From Granulicella aggregans (GTDB lineage Bacteria > Acidobacteriota > Terriglobia > Terriglobales > Acidobacteriaceae): a stretch of DNA of 64,000 bases. The translations under genes were made by a program, and so were the position numbers. How positions within the stretch are numbered: the first letter of the stretch is position 1; each line of letters begins with the position of its first letter. Under the pieces are notes generated by a model. It made no database searches. It saw only the letters and a list, made by a program, of their open reading frames with translations, and was not told the DNA's origin. Location: positions 1,736,001-1,800,000 of the forward strand of contig NZ_JAGSYE010000001.1 of NCBI RefSeq assembly GCF_025685565.1. The letters are read 5' to 3'. Below are positions 32,812 to 41,644 of the stretch, piece by piece.

Positions 32812-34230
32812 TTATCGGTCGAGAGCGAGGCCTACGTATAACGCTCCGATCACCTCGCCGGACGCTGAGATCACAGGATCGTAGGCGGCTACGAATGGCT
32901 TGCCAAGGATATAAACCGCTCCTTCGTGCCGAAGCTTCCTGGTCAACCGGGCCATCGCCGCGCCCTTGGGATTAAGGATCGTTCCCGTCGCGCGGCTGCC
33001 ATCCGCCCGCTTGATGTTGGTAGCCGTTCGTACGAAGTCGCTTCCGTCCCGCACGAACAACGTGGCAACGCATCCAGTCCGCTGGTTGACACGGTCGACC
33101 AGAGCGTTCGCATCCGCCGCGTTGACTGACCCGAAGCGCAGGCCAGGAAGGGTACGGCCGCCGACCTCCGTGGTTCCATTCACGCGTGGAGCTCCCGCCT
33201 TCAAGCACTCGGCCCGAAGCTCTTCCATGGCGTGCTCCACACGCGGCCAGGAGTTGGCGATCTGGCGAACCAGGCTCTCCGAGTCGGAGCTTTCGCGGGA
33301 AGTTCCGCCCAATCCGCTTAGGAGAGCCAGATTCCTTCTAGCTCCTGTCCTTTGAAGCTGGCTTGCGGAGTCCACCAGCCGCATGCTCATCTCTGCGGCG
33401 GCATCGGCTTCAAACGTCGATGCCGAGGCCATCTTGTCGATCTCATTCAGTTGGGCGCTCAGACTTTCCAGAGCCGATGTCTGGCGATTGGAAGCGTCGG
33501 CCACTTCGGCAGACATCGTCTGCACCTGGTACATGGAGTCGCGAATGCTCTGGAGCGAATTCTGGACCTCGAGATTTCGCGTGATACTCGTGTCCGCGGC
33601 CTCTTCTCCAAGCAGCATCGACTTCTCCGCGGCGAGCGCGGTTGCACCCATCTTCCCGATGCTGGTTGCAATCTCGGTCGTCGACTCTCTTGCCCGGTCC
33701 GCCAGCGCTCGAATCTCCTGAGCGATCACATTGAAGCCGTCGCCGTGTGCGCCTGCATGCGCTGCTTCTACGGCAGCATTCAGCGCCAAGAGATTGGTCT
33801 GTCGCGCAATATCCCGAACGGTCTCGACGACGCGATTGACCTCGGTCATGCGTTGCACAAACTCCCGCATCAGAGAGGCGCTCTCTTTCGCGGTCTTCGA
33901 CATGTCGCTCATGGAAGCGGCTGTGGCCTCCATCAGTTCATTGCCGCGCTCCGTGTCCCGGGCGACTGTCTCCGCCTGCTCGGCGGTCTTGAGGCTGTTG
34001 CCGGCGCAGCGTCTCGCTGAACTCTGGATCTGCCGCTCCATCGTCGCAATGTCCTGGACCATCTGGCGTTGCGCGTTGGAACGCTCCGCGGTCGCTTTCG
34101 ACGTCTGCAGCAATGCGAAACTGAGGCTGCTGAATTCAGCGAAGGTCGACCCACCGGTCGTCGCCTTCGCACGACCCGGCATGGCCTGGGGCGAGTTCTT
34201 TCTGCTAAACGCATCGAGGAATCTGGACAT
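32812..34230 (-). CDS. Soluble methyl-accepting chemotaxis protein with C-terminal Cache domain
   Basis: Chemoreceptor-like protein of 472 residues with inverted layout. The signalling coiled coil comes first, with the tip [40 protein letters not shown] that couples to CheA/CheW. The sensor is at the C-terminus, a Cache_3-Cache_2-like domain: [56 protein letters not shown]. There is no signal peptide or membrane helix, so a domain that is normally periplasmic appears cytoplasmic here. The ATG at 34230 has TTGAGGT nine bases upstream; an in-frame TTG at 34245 is less likely. It diverges from a GGDEF/EAL gene across a region with 12-bp tandem repeats. Confidence 0.88.
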   Translation of the reverse strand: MSRFLDAFSRKNSPQAMPGRAKATTGGSTFAEFSSLSFALLQTSKATAERSNAQRQMVQDIATMERQIQSSARRCAGNSLKTAEQAETVARDTERGNELMEATAASMSDMSKTAKESASLMREFVQRMTEVNRVVETVRDIARQTNLLALNAAVEAAHAGAHGDGFNVIAQEIRALADRARESTTEIATSIGKMGATALAAEKSMLLGEEAADTSITRNLEVQNSLQSIRDSMYQVQTMSAEVADASNRQTSALESLSAQLNEIDKMASASTFEADAAAEMSMRLVDSASQLQRTGARRNLALLSGLGGTSRESSDSESLVRQIANSWPRVEHAMEELRAECLKAGAPRVNGTTEVGGRTLPGLRFGSVNAADANALVDRVNQRTGCVATLFVRDGSDFVRTATNIKRADGSRATGTILNPKGAAMARLTRKLRHEGAVYILGKPFVAAYDPVISASGEVIGALYVGLALDR

Positions 34231-34483
34231 ACTACTGGACCTCAAGTCAGCCGGCTCAACGCCGGAAACGGAAGCAGGAAGATGCTTCGTTCCTCAATGC
34301 CGCGGCGTCCGGGCCGCACAAACGGCAGGCCCCCGAGTCATATCAGCGTGGTGCTCTGCTCACAAACAAACCTTAGCGGGTCACGTGACGTTCGGCACGT
34401 GGCCGAAGGTTGTAGCGTCCCAGACAATCGGGTCACGCTGCATCGTCGCCTTCCGCGTCCCCATCTCCCTGAATTTGTCAGGT

Positions 34484-34531
34484 CCCAGACCTGTTCCCAG
34501 ACCTCTTCCCAGACCTTTTCCCAGACCTCAT
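34484..34531. repeat. Four tandem 12-bp repeats in a divergent upstream region
   Basis: Four exact-period copies of CCCAGACCT followed by GTT, CTT, TTT and CAT, about 250 bases before both the chemoreceptor and the GGDEF/EAL starts. The regular period and conserved core suggest binding sites for an oligomeric regulator, or simple slippage. No protein in this frame looks real. The remainder of 34231-34764 shows nothing else recognisable. Confidence 0.6.
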
Positions 34532-34764
34532 CGGGTCAAACTTCGGGCTGTCTCTCCGTCTCTGCCTCCCACTTTCAGGGGAGTTTCATTCAGCTCCTCC
34601 TGCGTCAAACTCATCCGGTCACGACGTAGAGACTCGTACCGAATGAGCGGGTCTTTGATCTTTCAACGGCAGTTCATCTCTTCACCCAATGTTCGCGAAC
34701 GGGGCTGTTGACCACGCCGCTCGCAGCCGATAGGTAGCCGTCTCACCCGTGATTGGAGTGCAGT

Positions 34765-36999
34765 TTGTCATCCCCAGGGCCCATATCAGAGTCGTACTCG
34801 CGACTCTACAGTCGCGTTCTCTACGTCGTCATCCTGTTACAGCTAGCCCTCGGTTCCATCGCCTGGTTTGCCGCCAGATCGCTCCGGTTACAAAACTCCA
34901 CTCTGATGGCCGACCGCCATCTTCTACTGGTCGAGTGGGCGCTGGGCCTGACGCCCTTTCTCATCATCACCGCCGTCCTCTGCGCCACCATGATTCGCCG
35001 CGACGCCCGTCGGCAGTCTGCTGGCCGGCAGCAGATGGAAGATGAACTTCGCCGGGCCCACAACACGCTCGAACGGCGCATCGAAGATCGCACCGCCCAG
35101 CTCCAGACCGAGGTGACCGAACGCCAGCGCGCCGAGCAGCTAAACCGCGGTCGAAATCAGCTTCTCGAGATGCTCGCCCAGGAGGAGCCGCCGCACAAGA
35201 TCTTCCAGGCCCTCACCGACGTCATCGCCAAAGAACGTTCGCGCTGGTGCTGCGCCCTGCACCTCGCCCGCGAAGGCGATCTTCACATGGAATCCTCGAG
35301 CGGACTCCCTACAAATCTTCTCCGCAGTCTCAAGCAGCTCGACGTTACGATGACCGACGCTCCCGAAGCCGTGGCCCTGCGTGAACGCAAACCCCAGGTC
35401 ATCGAAGACCTGCCCCGCGAACGCAAGCCCTGGCCTCAGCTCCTCTTCGCCAACGGCATTCAGTCTCTATGGTCGATTCCGATCTTCGCGCCGGATGGCT
35501 CACCCCTCGGCACCCTCACCATCTACTCTCTGCTCCGCTGCCAGCCCTCGCAACAGGATTGGGAGCTTCTCGAATCGCACTCCAAGATGGCCGCGCTCGT
35601 TCTCGAGCGATACCGCCTCCAGCAGGACCTGCGCCGCCACGCCTATCACGACAGCCTGACCGGACTTCCCAACCGATTGCTCGGAGAAGAGCAGCTGCAC
35701 TCCGCCATCAAGCGCAGCTCACGAGCGGCCACGCCCGTCGCGGTCCTGTGGATCGACCTCAACAAATTCAAGCAGACCAATGACGTCCACGGCCATCTAG
35801 CCGGCGATGCTGTACTCAAAGAGGTCGCTCTCCGGCTCTCCGCCCGTCTGCGCGAGAGCGACACCATCGCCCGCATGGGGGGCGATGAGTTCATGGCCGT
35901 CCTCGAAGGCGTCACCGATCGTGCCGACGCCGAACACGTCGCCCAATCGCTGCTCCAATCGCTCACCGCGCCCATCCCGTTCCAGCGGCTTATGCTCTCC
36001 GCCTCCGCCAGCGTCGGCGTCTCCATGTATCCCGAGGACGGAGAATCAGCAGACCTGCTCGAAAGAAACGCCGACATGGCCATGTACGAGGCCAAGTTCG
36101 GACATCACGGCGTGCGCGCCTTCTCGCCCGCCCTCGACCTGGTCCTGTCCGAGCGCCGTGAACTCGCGAAGGCGATGACCGAGGCCCTCGAGACCGAGGG
36201 CTTCGCGCTGCACTATCAGCCTCAATACCGTCTGGATGGATCCCTCGCCGGATTCGAAGCCCTTCTTCGCCTGCCCCATCCCACGCTTGGGATGATCTCT
36301 CCTGCGCGGCTGATACCCATCGCGGAAGAGAGCGGCATGATCGTCGCTCTCGGCAACTGGGTCCTGCGCGAGGCGTGCCGTCAGAGTCTGGAATGGCAGC
36401 TCACCGGATATCGTGCCGTGCCCATCGCCGTCAATATCTCTGCGATCCAGTTCATGCGCGATGACTTCGCGGACCAGGTCGCCGATGTTCTCCGCGAGTC
36501 CGGCCTCGATCCCGAACTGCTCGAGCTTGAACTCACCGAAAGCGTGATGGTCAAAGACTTCACCGAGTCGACCCGGCAGCTTGAACGCCTCAAAGCTCTC
36601 GGCGTCAGCATCGCCGTCGACGACTTCGGAACCGGCTACTCCTCTCTGAACCAATTGCATCGTCTCCCCATAGACCGCATCAAGATCGACCGCTCCTTCA
36701 TCCAGGCGCTCGGCGATCCTCGAGGAACGCTTCCGATCGTGGAGAGCATCATCTCGATGGCGCATCGCATGGGCATGATGGTGGTCGCCGAGGGCGTCGA
36801 GACCGAGCAGCAGGAGATGGCGCTGGCCGCAAACGGCTGCGACCTCCTTCAGGGATACCTTCTCTCGAAGCCTGTCGAAGCCATCAGGGCCGCTGGTCTG
36901 CTGGCTTCCACCGGCTTCGTGTTCCTGGAGGATCTTCCTCTTGACCGGTTTCCTGAGGAGCCTGTCGGTCGTGAGCGGGAGCTTGCCTCGGCCTCCTGA
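34765..36999 (+). CDS. GGDEF/EAL protein with N-terminal membrane anchor and GAF domain
   Basis: Probable c-di-GMP turnover enzyme of about 744 residues. Two N-terminal helices (VLYVVILLQLALGSIAWFA and LTPFLIITAVLCATMI) flank a very short external loop. A coiled coil follows (RRAHNTLERRIEDRTAQLQT), then a GAF-like domain. The GGDEF domain has an intact MGGDEF at about residue 372 with an RxxD inhibitory site (RESD) five residues before it. The EAL domain has an intact FEALLR (about 498), followed by LELTESVM and VDDFGTGYSSLNQLHRLPID. Both activities look possible. GGAG lies six bases before TTG 34765; TTG 34753 is an alternative. It is divergent from the soluble chemoreceptor. Confidence 0.93.
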   Translation: MSSPGPISESYSRLYSRVLYVVILLQLALGSIAWFAARSLRLQNSTLMADRHLLLVEWALGLTPFLIITAVLCATMIRRDARRQSAGRQQMEDELRRAHNTLERRIEDRTAQLQTEVTERQRAEQLNRGRNQLLEMLAQEEPPHKIFQALTDVIAKERSRWCCALHLAREGDLHMESSSGLPTNLLRSLKQLDVTMTDAPEAVALRERKPQVIEDLPRERKPWPQLLFANGIQSLWSIPIFAPDGSPLGTLTIYSLLRCQPSQQDWELLESHSKMAALVLERYRLQQDLRRHAYHDSLTGLPNRLLGEEQLHSAIKRSSRAATPVAVLWIDLNKFKQTNDVHGHLAGDAVLKEVALRLSARLRESDTIARMGGDEFMAVLEGVTDRADAEHVAQSLLQSLTAPIPFQRLMLSASASVGVSMYPEDGESADLLERNADMAMYEAKFGHHGVRAFSPALDLVLSERRELAKAMTEALETEGFALHYQPQYRLDGSLAGFEALLRLPHPTLGMISPARLIPIAEESGMIVALGNWVLREACRQSLEWQLTGYRAVPIAVNISAIQFMRDDFADQVADVLRESGLDPELLELELTESVMVKDFTESTRQLERLKALGVSIAVDDFGTGYSSLNQLHRLPIDRIKIDRSFIQALGDPRGTLPIVESIISMAHRMGMMVVAEGVETEQQEMALAANGCDLLQGYLLSKPVEAIRAAGLLASTGFVFLEDLPLDRFPEEPVGRERELASAS

Positions 37000-37032
37000 A
37001 GCGTTGCCTGGGCCGTCACCCGCTCCCCGCCG

Positions 37033-38145
37033 CTACTTCACCATTGGCTCCAACGCTCCCGTCGCCGTCATGAAGTACGGCGAGATCCCCGTCTGGGTCA
37101 CCTTGACCCCATGCGTTGTTCCCAAGGGGTAAGCATCTTTCGGAATCGTCAGGATGAACCGGTTACGGATCAGGAAGAGGATGCCCGCAATTCCGTCTCT
37201 GCGGAACTCCGGCGCTGAAGTCAAGGTCAGACCGCCATCGTTCGCGCAGAGCAACTCCAGGTTATTTGCCGAGCGTAAGGCAGCCGGCGGGGCAAGGGAA
37301 ACCGACGAACCAGGTGTTCCGTGGGTCGTTGTCAGCGCGTTCCGTGAGAAGTCGTCCGCGTCGGACTGCCGTTTGTCTCTCAGCCCGAAGATCGCCACGC
37401 CCTGGTCGAACGCATACTGCTCCACGGTCAGCCAGTCGTACTTTCCGCCCCCATTCTCGCCGCTTGAAATAAGCAGGATCACTCGCCTTCCCGGAGCATG
37501 CGATAGTCCCGCCACCGCGACCGCCACGTCGTCCCACAGCGGAAACGTCTTTCCGCATGCCGAGTGCTCCTTGCCTCCATGCAGCGTCGGGAACGACATC
37601 GCGTCGCTGACCCCCTTTCGCAGGGCCGCGGCGTCAGGAACAGCGTTATTCATCGAACGTGTCATCGTGCAGTCGGCCGCGTACATCGTGATGCGGTCCG
37701 TCGGCAGCAGCTGCGATCCCACCAGTCCCGCGAACTCGTCCCCCAGCTTGGAAAGATCGTGAAAGCTGTCCCTGCTTGCATCGATCAGGATCACCAGGGA
37801 GAGCGGATCCTCGCCCTCCCGGCGCATCGAGAGCGGTGTGATCTGCGTTCCATTGGCGGTCTTTAGCCTTAGCTTCTCCACCGGCACGTCATCGACAGGC
37901 CGATGGATATGGTCCGTGATCAGCAGAGCCATCTCAAGCGTAGGTACAGATGTTGCAGCGGCGCTCGGAGCAGCCGGAGCAACCACGGCGGCGGGTGCGG
38001 CCGCAGCCGGATCGGCGGTCTGGCTCTCCAGTATGGCGCAACTTCCAGGCAGAAGTAGGACGACGGTCAGCGAAAGCATTGAGCGAGCAGAGGTAAGCGA
38101 ACGAGAGTGTCCCAAGTAATTCACCTTCTGCGGAGCTGTTTGCAT
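37033..38145 (-). CDS. Exported VWFA-related protein (Acidobacteria type)
   Basis: Secreted or anchored protein of 370 residues. A hydrophobic N-terminal segment (SMLSLTVVLLLPGSCAILES) is followed by an Ala/Pro-rich linker and then a von Willebrand A-type domain: PLSLVILIDASRDSFHDLSK (MIDAS-like D-x-S-x-S region, slightly altered) and later RRVILLISSGENGGG. This fits the VWFA-related family greatly expanded in Acidobacteria, of unknown role. The start at 38145 (MQTAPQKV) is chosen to place the signal segment near the N-terminus; the open frame reaches 38244. It is convergent with the GGDEF/EAL gene. Confidence 0.78.
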   Translation of the reverse strand: MQTAPQKVNYLGHSRSLTSARSMLSLTVVLLLPGSCAILESQTADPAAAAPAAVVAPAAPSAAATSVPTLEMALLITDHIHRPVDDVPVEKLRLKTANGTQITPLSMRREGEDPLSLVILIDASRDSFHDLSKLGDEFAGLVGSQLLPTDRITMYAADCTMTRSMNNAVPDAAALRKGVSDAMSFPTLHGGKEHSACGKTFPLWDDVAVAVAGLSHAPGRRVILLISSGENGGGKYDWLTVEQYAFDQGVAIFGLRDKRQSDADDFSRNALTTTHGTPGSSVSLAPPAALRSANNLELLCANDGGLTLTSAPEFRRDGIAGILFLIRNRFILTIPKDAYPLGTTHGVKVTQTGISPYFMTATGALEPMVK

Positions 38146-38295
38146 CCGCGTAAAGCGGTCTGTGCCGCGCGCAGGAAGCATAGCATTTGACGGGAAGCCG
38201 GCCTCTCGAGCGCAGAGGCCGGCAGCTCTGACCAGCCAAATCAAGCACCGTCTTCTACTTTCGTGTCACTCTTGGCCCCTGACCCCCAAAAAATC

Positions 38296-38312
38296 TTGCC
38301 CATAATGGGCAA
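38296..38312. promoter_or_regulatory. Perfect palindrome TTGCCCAT-A-ATGGGCAA
   Basis: A 17-bp palindrome in the divergent gap between the VWFA gene and a small secreted-protein gene (38146-38461). The same TTGCCCAT arm recurs in the long hairpin at 43755-43800. It is probably a protein-binding site (inference). The rest of the gap shows no gene. Confidence 0.45.
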
Positions 38313-38461
38313 ACCCATTAGCATCACCTCAAGAACAAATCCTAATTACTTCGAACCCTGAAGAGAGCTGCGTTTCAATCTCTTAGGTCATTCGCGGGTA
38401 ACTTGAAATCTCTTCCCAGGCAAGCGGCTTTACAAGATTCATAACGTGAAAGGTAGATTTA

Positions 38462-38947
38462 ATGCACTGGCAGACCATCCACCGTTTTAGATTTCTTTTG
38501 GTAATAATGCTGGGCATCTCCTGCCATTCCATCGCTCACGCTGCCTGCCAGGTTGAAGGCCCCTCGCTCGAAGAGACGACCAAGTACCTCATCGAAGCGG
38601 GCCGCTCAACCGTTCCCAACTTCACGCTCACCTATAGCATCGAGACCGGCGTCATCAAGCTCGACTCCGGCTTCCGCCAGAGTGTTCCCGTCTATCTTCT
38701 CGACTGCGAGTCCTTCGTCGTCAGCGGCCACCCGCCCACCAACGTCAAGGTCTGGTGCAAGGACAACGTCCTCTGCGTCAACAGCATGCAGAAGACCGGC
38801 GAGCCCTTCACCGAAGGCGCCCTCCGCATCTACTACGAAGCGGACGAGGAGCACGCCCTTCGCGTCTCTCGCGCTCTCTCGCACTTCGTCTACCTCGTTC
38901 AGAAGCAGTACGACGAACAGAAAGATCCCTTCGCCACCAAGAAGTAA
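38462..38947 (+). CDS. Small secreted protein of unknown function
   Basis: 161 residues with a good signal peptide (FLLVIMLGISCHSIAHA). The mature part has four Cys (positions suggest two disulfides), including LLDCESF and VWCKDNVLCVNS. The C-terminal third is helical and charged (LRIYYEADEEHALRVSRALS). AAGGTAG lies upstream of the ATG at a good distance. I recognise no family. The palindrome at 38296 lies about 150 bases before it, and a B repeat follows the stop. Confidence 0.75.
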   Translation: MHWQTIHRFRFLLVIMLGISCHSIAHAACQVEGPSLEETTKYLIEAGRSTVPNFTLTYSIETGVIKLDSGFRQSVPVYLLDCESFVVSGHPPTNVKVWCKDNVLCVNSMQKTGEPFTEGALRIYYEADEEHALRVSRALSHFVYLVQKQYDEQKDPFATKK

Positions 38948-38971
38948 GCAATTGAAGTCCTAACAGGAACC

Positions 38972-39020
38972 CGTCATCTCGACCGGAGCGAAGCGGAGTG
39001 GAGAGACCCCGCATTTCGCC
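38972..39020. repeat. Hairpin repeat, family B
   Basis: CGTCATCTCGACCGGAGCG, AAGCGGAGTGGAGAGACCCC, then GCATTTCGCC. Confidence 0.8.
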
Positions 39021-39075
39021 CTTTCGAACCGCCCACCTGTCTGCTCCTGGAGCCGACAGGTGGGCCGTTCAGCAT

Positions 39076-40086
39076 TTAGTCATAGGCGTAAGGATTCGTG
39101 TCCACCGTGGTCATACCGCGCGTCTGGTTACACAGAAACACCGACCCGGTAAAGTAGATCCCCGGCTTGGTAACGGTCTTCGCGACCTCGTACGCATGCT
39201 TCAGCTCCGCCACCGTCAACTGCACCGGAGCCTCATCCGGCTGATACGTAATCCCGTACGGATAGTCCTCGCCCGTCCTGCTGATCTCCACATGACACCC
39301 CACCACCCACGTCACGGCGTGCGTCTCCAGGAACCGCATCAGTCGCTCCATGCTCGCAAACCACTTGTCCCAGAAACTGATGTAGCACCGCCCGCGATAG
39401 AACATGTCTCCCGTGAAGAGAATCTGCGTGGACTCGTCGTAGTAAGCGAACTCCGACTCCACATGCCCCGGGCTTCCCCATATCAAAATCTTCCGCCCGC
39501 CCAGGTCCAGCGCCACCCGCTCCTCGGGATAGTTCGTCATCCCCCAGAAGCCGACCATCTCCTCATGCGTCTGCCCCATGAACCGAGTGTTTGGCCGGTC
39601 CCAGAACTGGTCGATCCCCGCGTAGTGGTCGTCATGCAGATGGCTGAAGCTCAGCAGCAGTTCCATATCGTTGGGCTTCCGTCCATTCCGCGTGCACCAC
39701 TCCGCAATGCACTGGTCGACCACATCCCGCAGCCCCCAATCCGTCCGTAGCTGCGTATAACCCTGGTCAATGAAAAGTATCCGCTCATTCCCAAAGTAGA
39801 GGTGCATAAACGGAGCCTCATAGCTGTAAGCCTTGTTCTGGCGCAGATACGCCGTGTGCTCGTTGTACCAATGCACCTGCACCGCAGGGTCCTTGTTGTC
39901 CATGCACGAGGGCGACCCGCAGATCCACCTCTCCGGCCACGTCCCCGCCGCCGGAACTTCCGTCGCAAAATCAATCTGCTTCTTCGCAACAGCGGGCTCC
40001 GCAACCGCCTCGCGTTCCATCACCACCGACACCGTCGGAATCACCACCGAAACGATCGGCAAAGCCAGAAAACTTCTACGATCCAT
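39076..40086 (-). CDS. Metallo-beta-lactamase-fold hydrolase, metal site intact
   Basis: Exported hydrolase of 336 residues with an N-terminal Arg-Arg signal-like segment (DRRSFLALPIVSVVIPTVSVV). The fold's metal ligands are present in order: SHLHDDH (HxHxDH), SPGHVESEF, FTGDMFYRG (bridging Asp) and VGCHVEIS (last His). The N-terminal WICGSPSCMDNKDPAVQVHW and NEHTAYLRQNKAYSYEAPF blocks are shared with the gene immediately upstream, so the two are paralogues. ATG 40086 follows GAGGGTGG; TTG 40089 is rejected. The substrate is unknown. Confidence 0.87.
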   Translation of the reverse strand: MDRRSFLALPIVSVVIPTVSVVMEREAVAEPAVAKKQIDFATEVPAAGTWPERWICGSPSCMDNKDPAVQVHWYNEHTAYLRQNKAYSYEAPFMHLYFGNERILFIDQGYTQLRTDWGLRDVVDQCIAEWCTRNGRKPNDMELLLSFSHLHDDHYAGIDQFWDRPNTRFMGQTHEEMVGFWGMTNYPEERVALDLGGRKILIWGSPGHVESEFAYYDESTQILFTGDMFYRGRCYISFWDKWFASMERLMRFLETHAVTWVVGCHVEISRTGEDYPYGITYQPDEAPVQLTVAELKHAYEVAKTVTKPGIYFTGSVFLCNQTRGMTTVDTNPYAYD

Positions 40087-40117
40087 CAACCCACCCTCTA
40101 AGACCTCAATAAAGAAC

Positions 40118-40179
40118 CGTCATCTCGACCGGACCCTGAGCAACGCGAAGGGGAAGTGGAGAGACCCCCGCATTTCGCC
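40118..40179. repeat. Hairpin repeat, family B
   Basis: CGTCATCTCGACCGGACC, CTGAGCAACGCGAAGGGG, AAGTGGAGAGACCCCCGC; directly joined to an A unit. Confidence 0.8.
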
Positions 40180-40219
40180 TTGTGCCCCATTCATCGCAGC
40201 TTCATCGCGATGAGTGGGT
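40180..40219. repeat. Palindromic repeat, family A
   Basis: TGTGCCCCATTCATCGC and GCGATGAGTGGGT; right part of the tightest B-A composite in the window. Confidence 0.8.
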
Positions 40220-40236
40220 TCACCGATAAGCCCCAT

Positions 40237-41325
40237 CTATGGCAGCCAGAACGGCACCGGAATCTCCGGCATATCCGCTCCTGTCCGATACACCTGTTCA
40301 TCCGGCCCCACGCGGTTCAGCAGAATGAACTCCTCGCGAAACACAACCGTCGCCTTCCCAACGATCCCCGTCGCATACGTCAGCGCCTCATCGATCACCC
40401 TAGGCTCCAACTGCAGCACATGCTCAAACTCGCGATGGTTCCTGAACCGCGGATAGGCTCTCCCTGGCACAAACATCATCTCAATGTGTCCGCCCATAAC
40501 CCACTTCACCGTGTGGCTCTCGCTCCACGCCTTCAGCCTTGTCAGCGAAGTCACATAGTCTCGATCGTTCGCGATCATGATCCTGCCCGGATACAGCAGG
40601 TCGCCCGTATAAAGCAGCTTGTTGTACGAGTCATAGAACGTCACCCCATCTTTATGCGTCCCCGGCGTGGGAATGACGGTGATCACCCTCCCGCCCAGGT
40701 CGATCTTGCCCGTCCCCTTCGGCCACTCTCCCAAACCATAGAACTGTTTTGCCGCCGCCAACTCCATCGGCGCAAGCGTAGTCTCCGGCCTTCCCACAAA
40801 CTGCCCTCGCCCCTGGTGCTGCGCGACATCCTCACCCGACGTCAGCACCACCGTCAGCGGAATCGTCTTCCTTCCCCGCATCTGGCACCACCGCCGCACC
40901 AGCGCATCCACCGTCTTCCGCAGCGGATAAAACTCCGCCTCCGGAGTCGCTCCCGTATCGATCAGCAACGCCCCGCTGTTCCCGAACAGCAGGTACGTAA
41001 ACGGAGCCTCCCAATGCACGCACGGATTCTCGCGCAGGATGTACGTGTCCTCGTTGTAGGCGATCACATGGACCCGCGGATCGGTATTCTTCGCCGCCAC
41101 CACTGACCCATGAATCCACCGCAGCGTGATATCTCCCGCGGCCGGCCCGTCACACTCGTAGTCATGCACCACCGGCCCTGTCCGGCGCAGCGGCAGACAC
41201 GAGTCCGTATTCCTCACCCCCGGCGGGTTATAAGCCTGCTCCGGATCGCCATTCGGTGTATTCGCCAGTTTCTTCGGCGGTACCACGACGCAAGGAACAG
41301 CCGTCTCTGAACTACCCGTTTGCAT
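40237..41325 (-). CDS. Metallo-beta-lactamase-fold paralogue lacking the first metal ligands
   Basis: Paralogue of the adjacent MBL-fold protein, 362 residues. Shared blocks are NEDTYILRENPCVHWEAPF, LLIDTGATPEAEFYPL, LYTGDLLYPGR and MGGHIEMMFV. Where the sister has HxHxDH this protein reads TSGEDVAQH, and the next His motif is PGTHKDG; the bridging Asp and the last His remain. Either metal binding is altered or the protein is a pseudo-enzyme. No clear signal peptide is present, unlike the sister. GGAGG lies five bases before ATG 41325; GTG 41337 is less likely. A B-A composite separates the two genes. Confidence 0.85.
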   Translation of the reverse strand: MQTGSSETAVPCVVVPPKKLANTPNGDPEQAYNPPGVRNTDSCLPLRRTGPVVHDYECDGPAAGDITLRWIHGSVVAAKNTDPRVHVIAYNEDTYILRENPCVHWEAPFTYLLFGNSGALLIDTGATPEAEFYPLRKTVDALVRRWCQMRGRKTIPLTVVLTSGEDVAQHQGRGQFVGRPETTLAPMELAAAKQFYGLGEWPKGTGKIDLGGRVITVIPTPGTHKDGVTFYDSYNKLLYTGDLLYPGRIMIANDRDYVTSLTRLKAWSESHTVKWVMGGHIEMMFVPGRAYPRFRNHREFEHVLQLEPRVIDEALTYATGIVGKATVVFREEFILLNRVGPDEQVYRTGADMPEIPVPFWLP

Positions 41326-41356
41326 TGAATCCTCCACGCACTCCCCACCAAGAAGA

Positions 41357-41458
41357 CGTCATCTCGACCGAAGCCGTGCAGCGACCGGGGTCCCCGGCGA
41401 ACGTTCTTTGTTCGCTGGGGTGGCAGAGCACGGCGCAGCGGAGAGACCCCCGCATTTT
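41357..41458. repeat. Hairpin repeat, family B with long insert
   Basis: Starts CGTCATCTCGACCGAAGCC and ends GCGGAGAGACCCCCGCAT. About 45 extra bases in the middle contain GGCGAACG/TTCGCTGG-like arms. It fills most of the 41326-41644 gap. Confidence 0.7.
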
Positions 41459-41644
41459 CCCTTTGCCCCACAACCCCGCGCCCGGGCGCAACCCCGCCGG
41501 CGCCCCAATCCTCTAAAAGTGATAACCCGAGTCTACGCAACCGGCCGCCTTTGAATCAGCAACATGGCCGCTCTCTATCTCCGCAATAAGCACTCCTGCT
41601 CTTTCCACCACGACTTTCATCCCGAAATCCGCGTCATAACCAAC

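Noticed and set aside
33731-34711. Apparent protein with Pro-Arg-Pro repeats across the 12-bp array
   Set aside because: It runs antisense through the chemoreceptor gene; the repeated peptide is just the DNA array translated.
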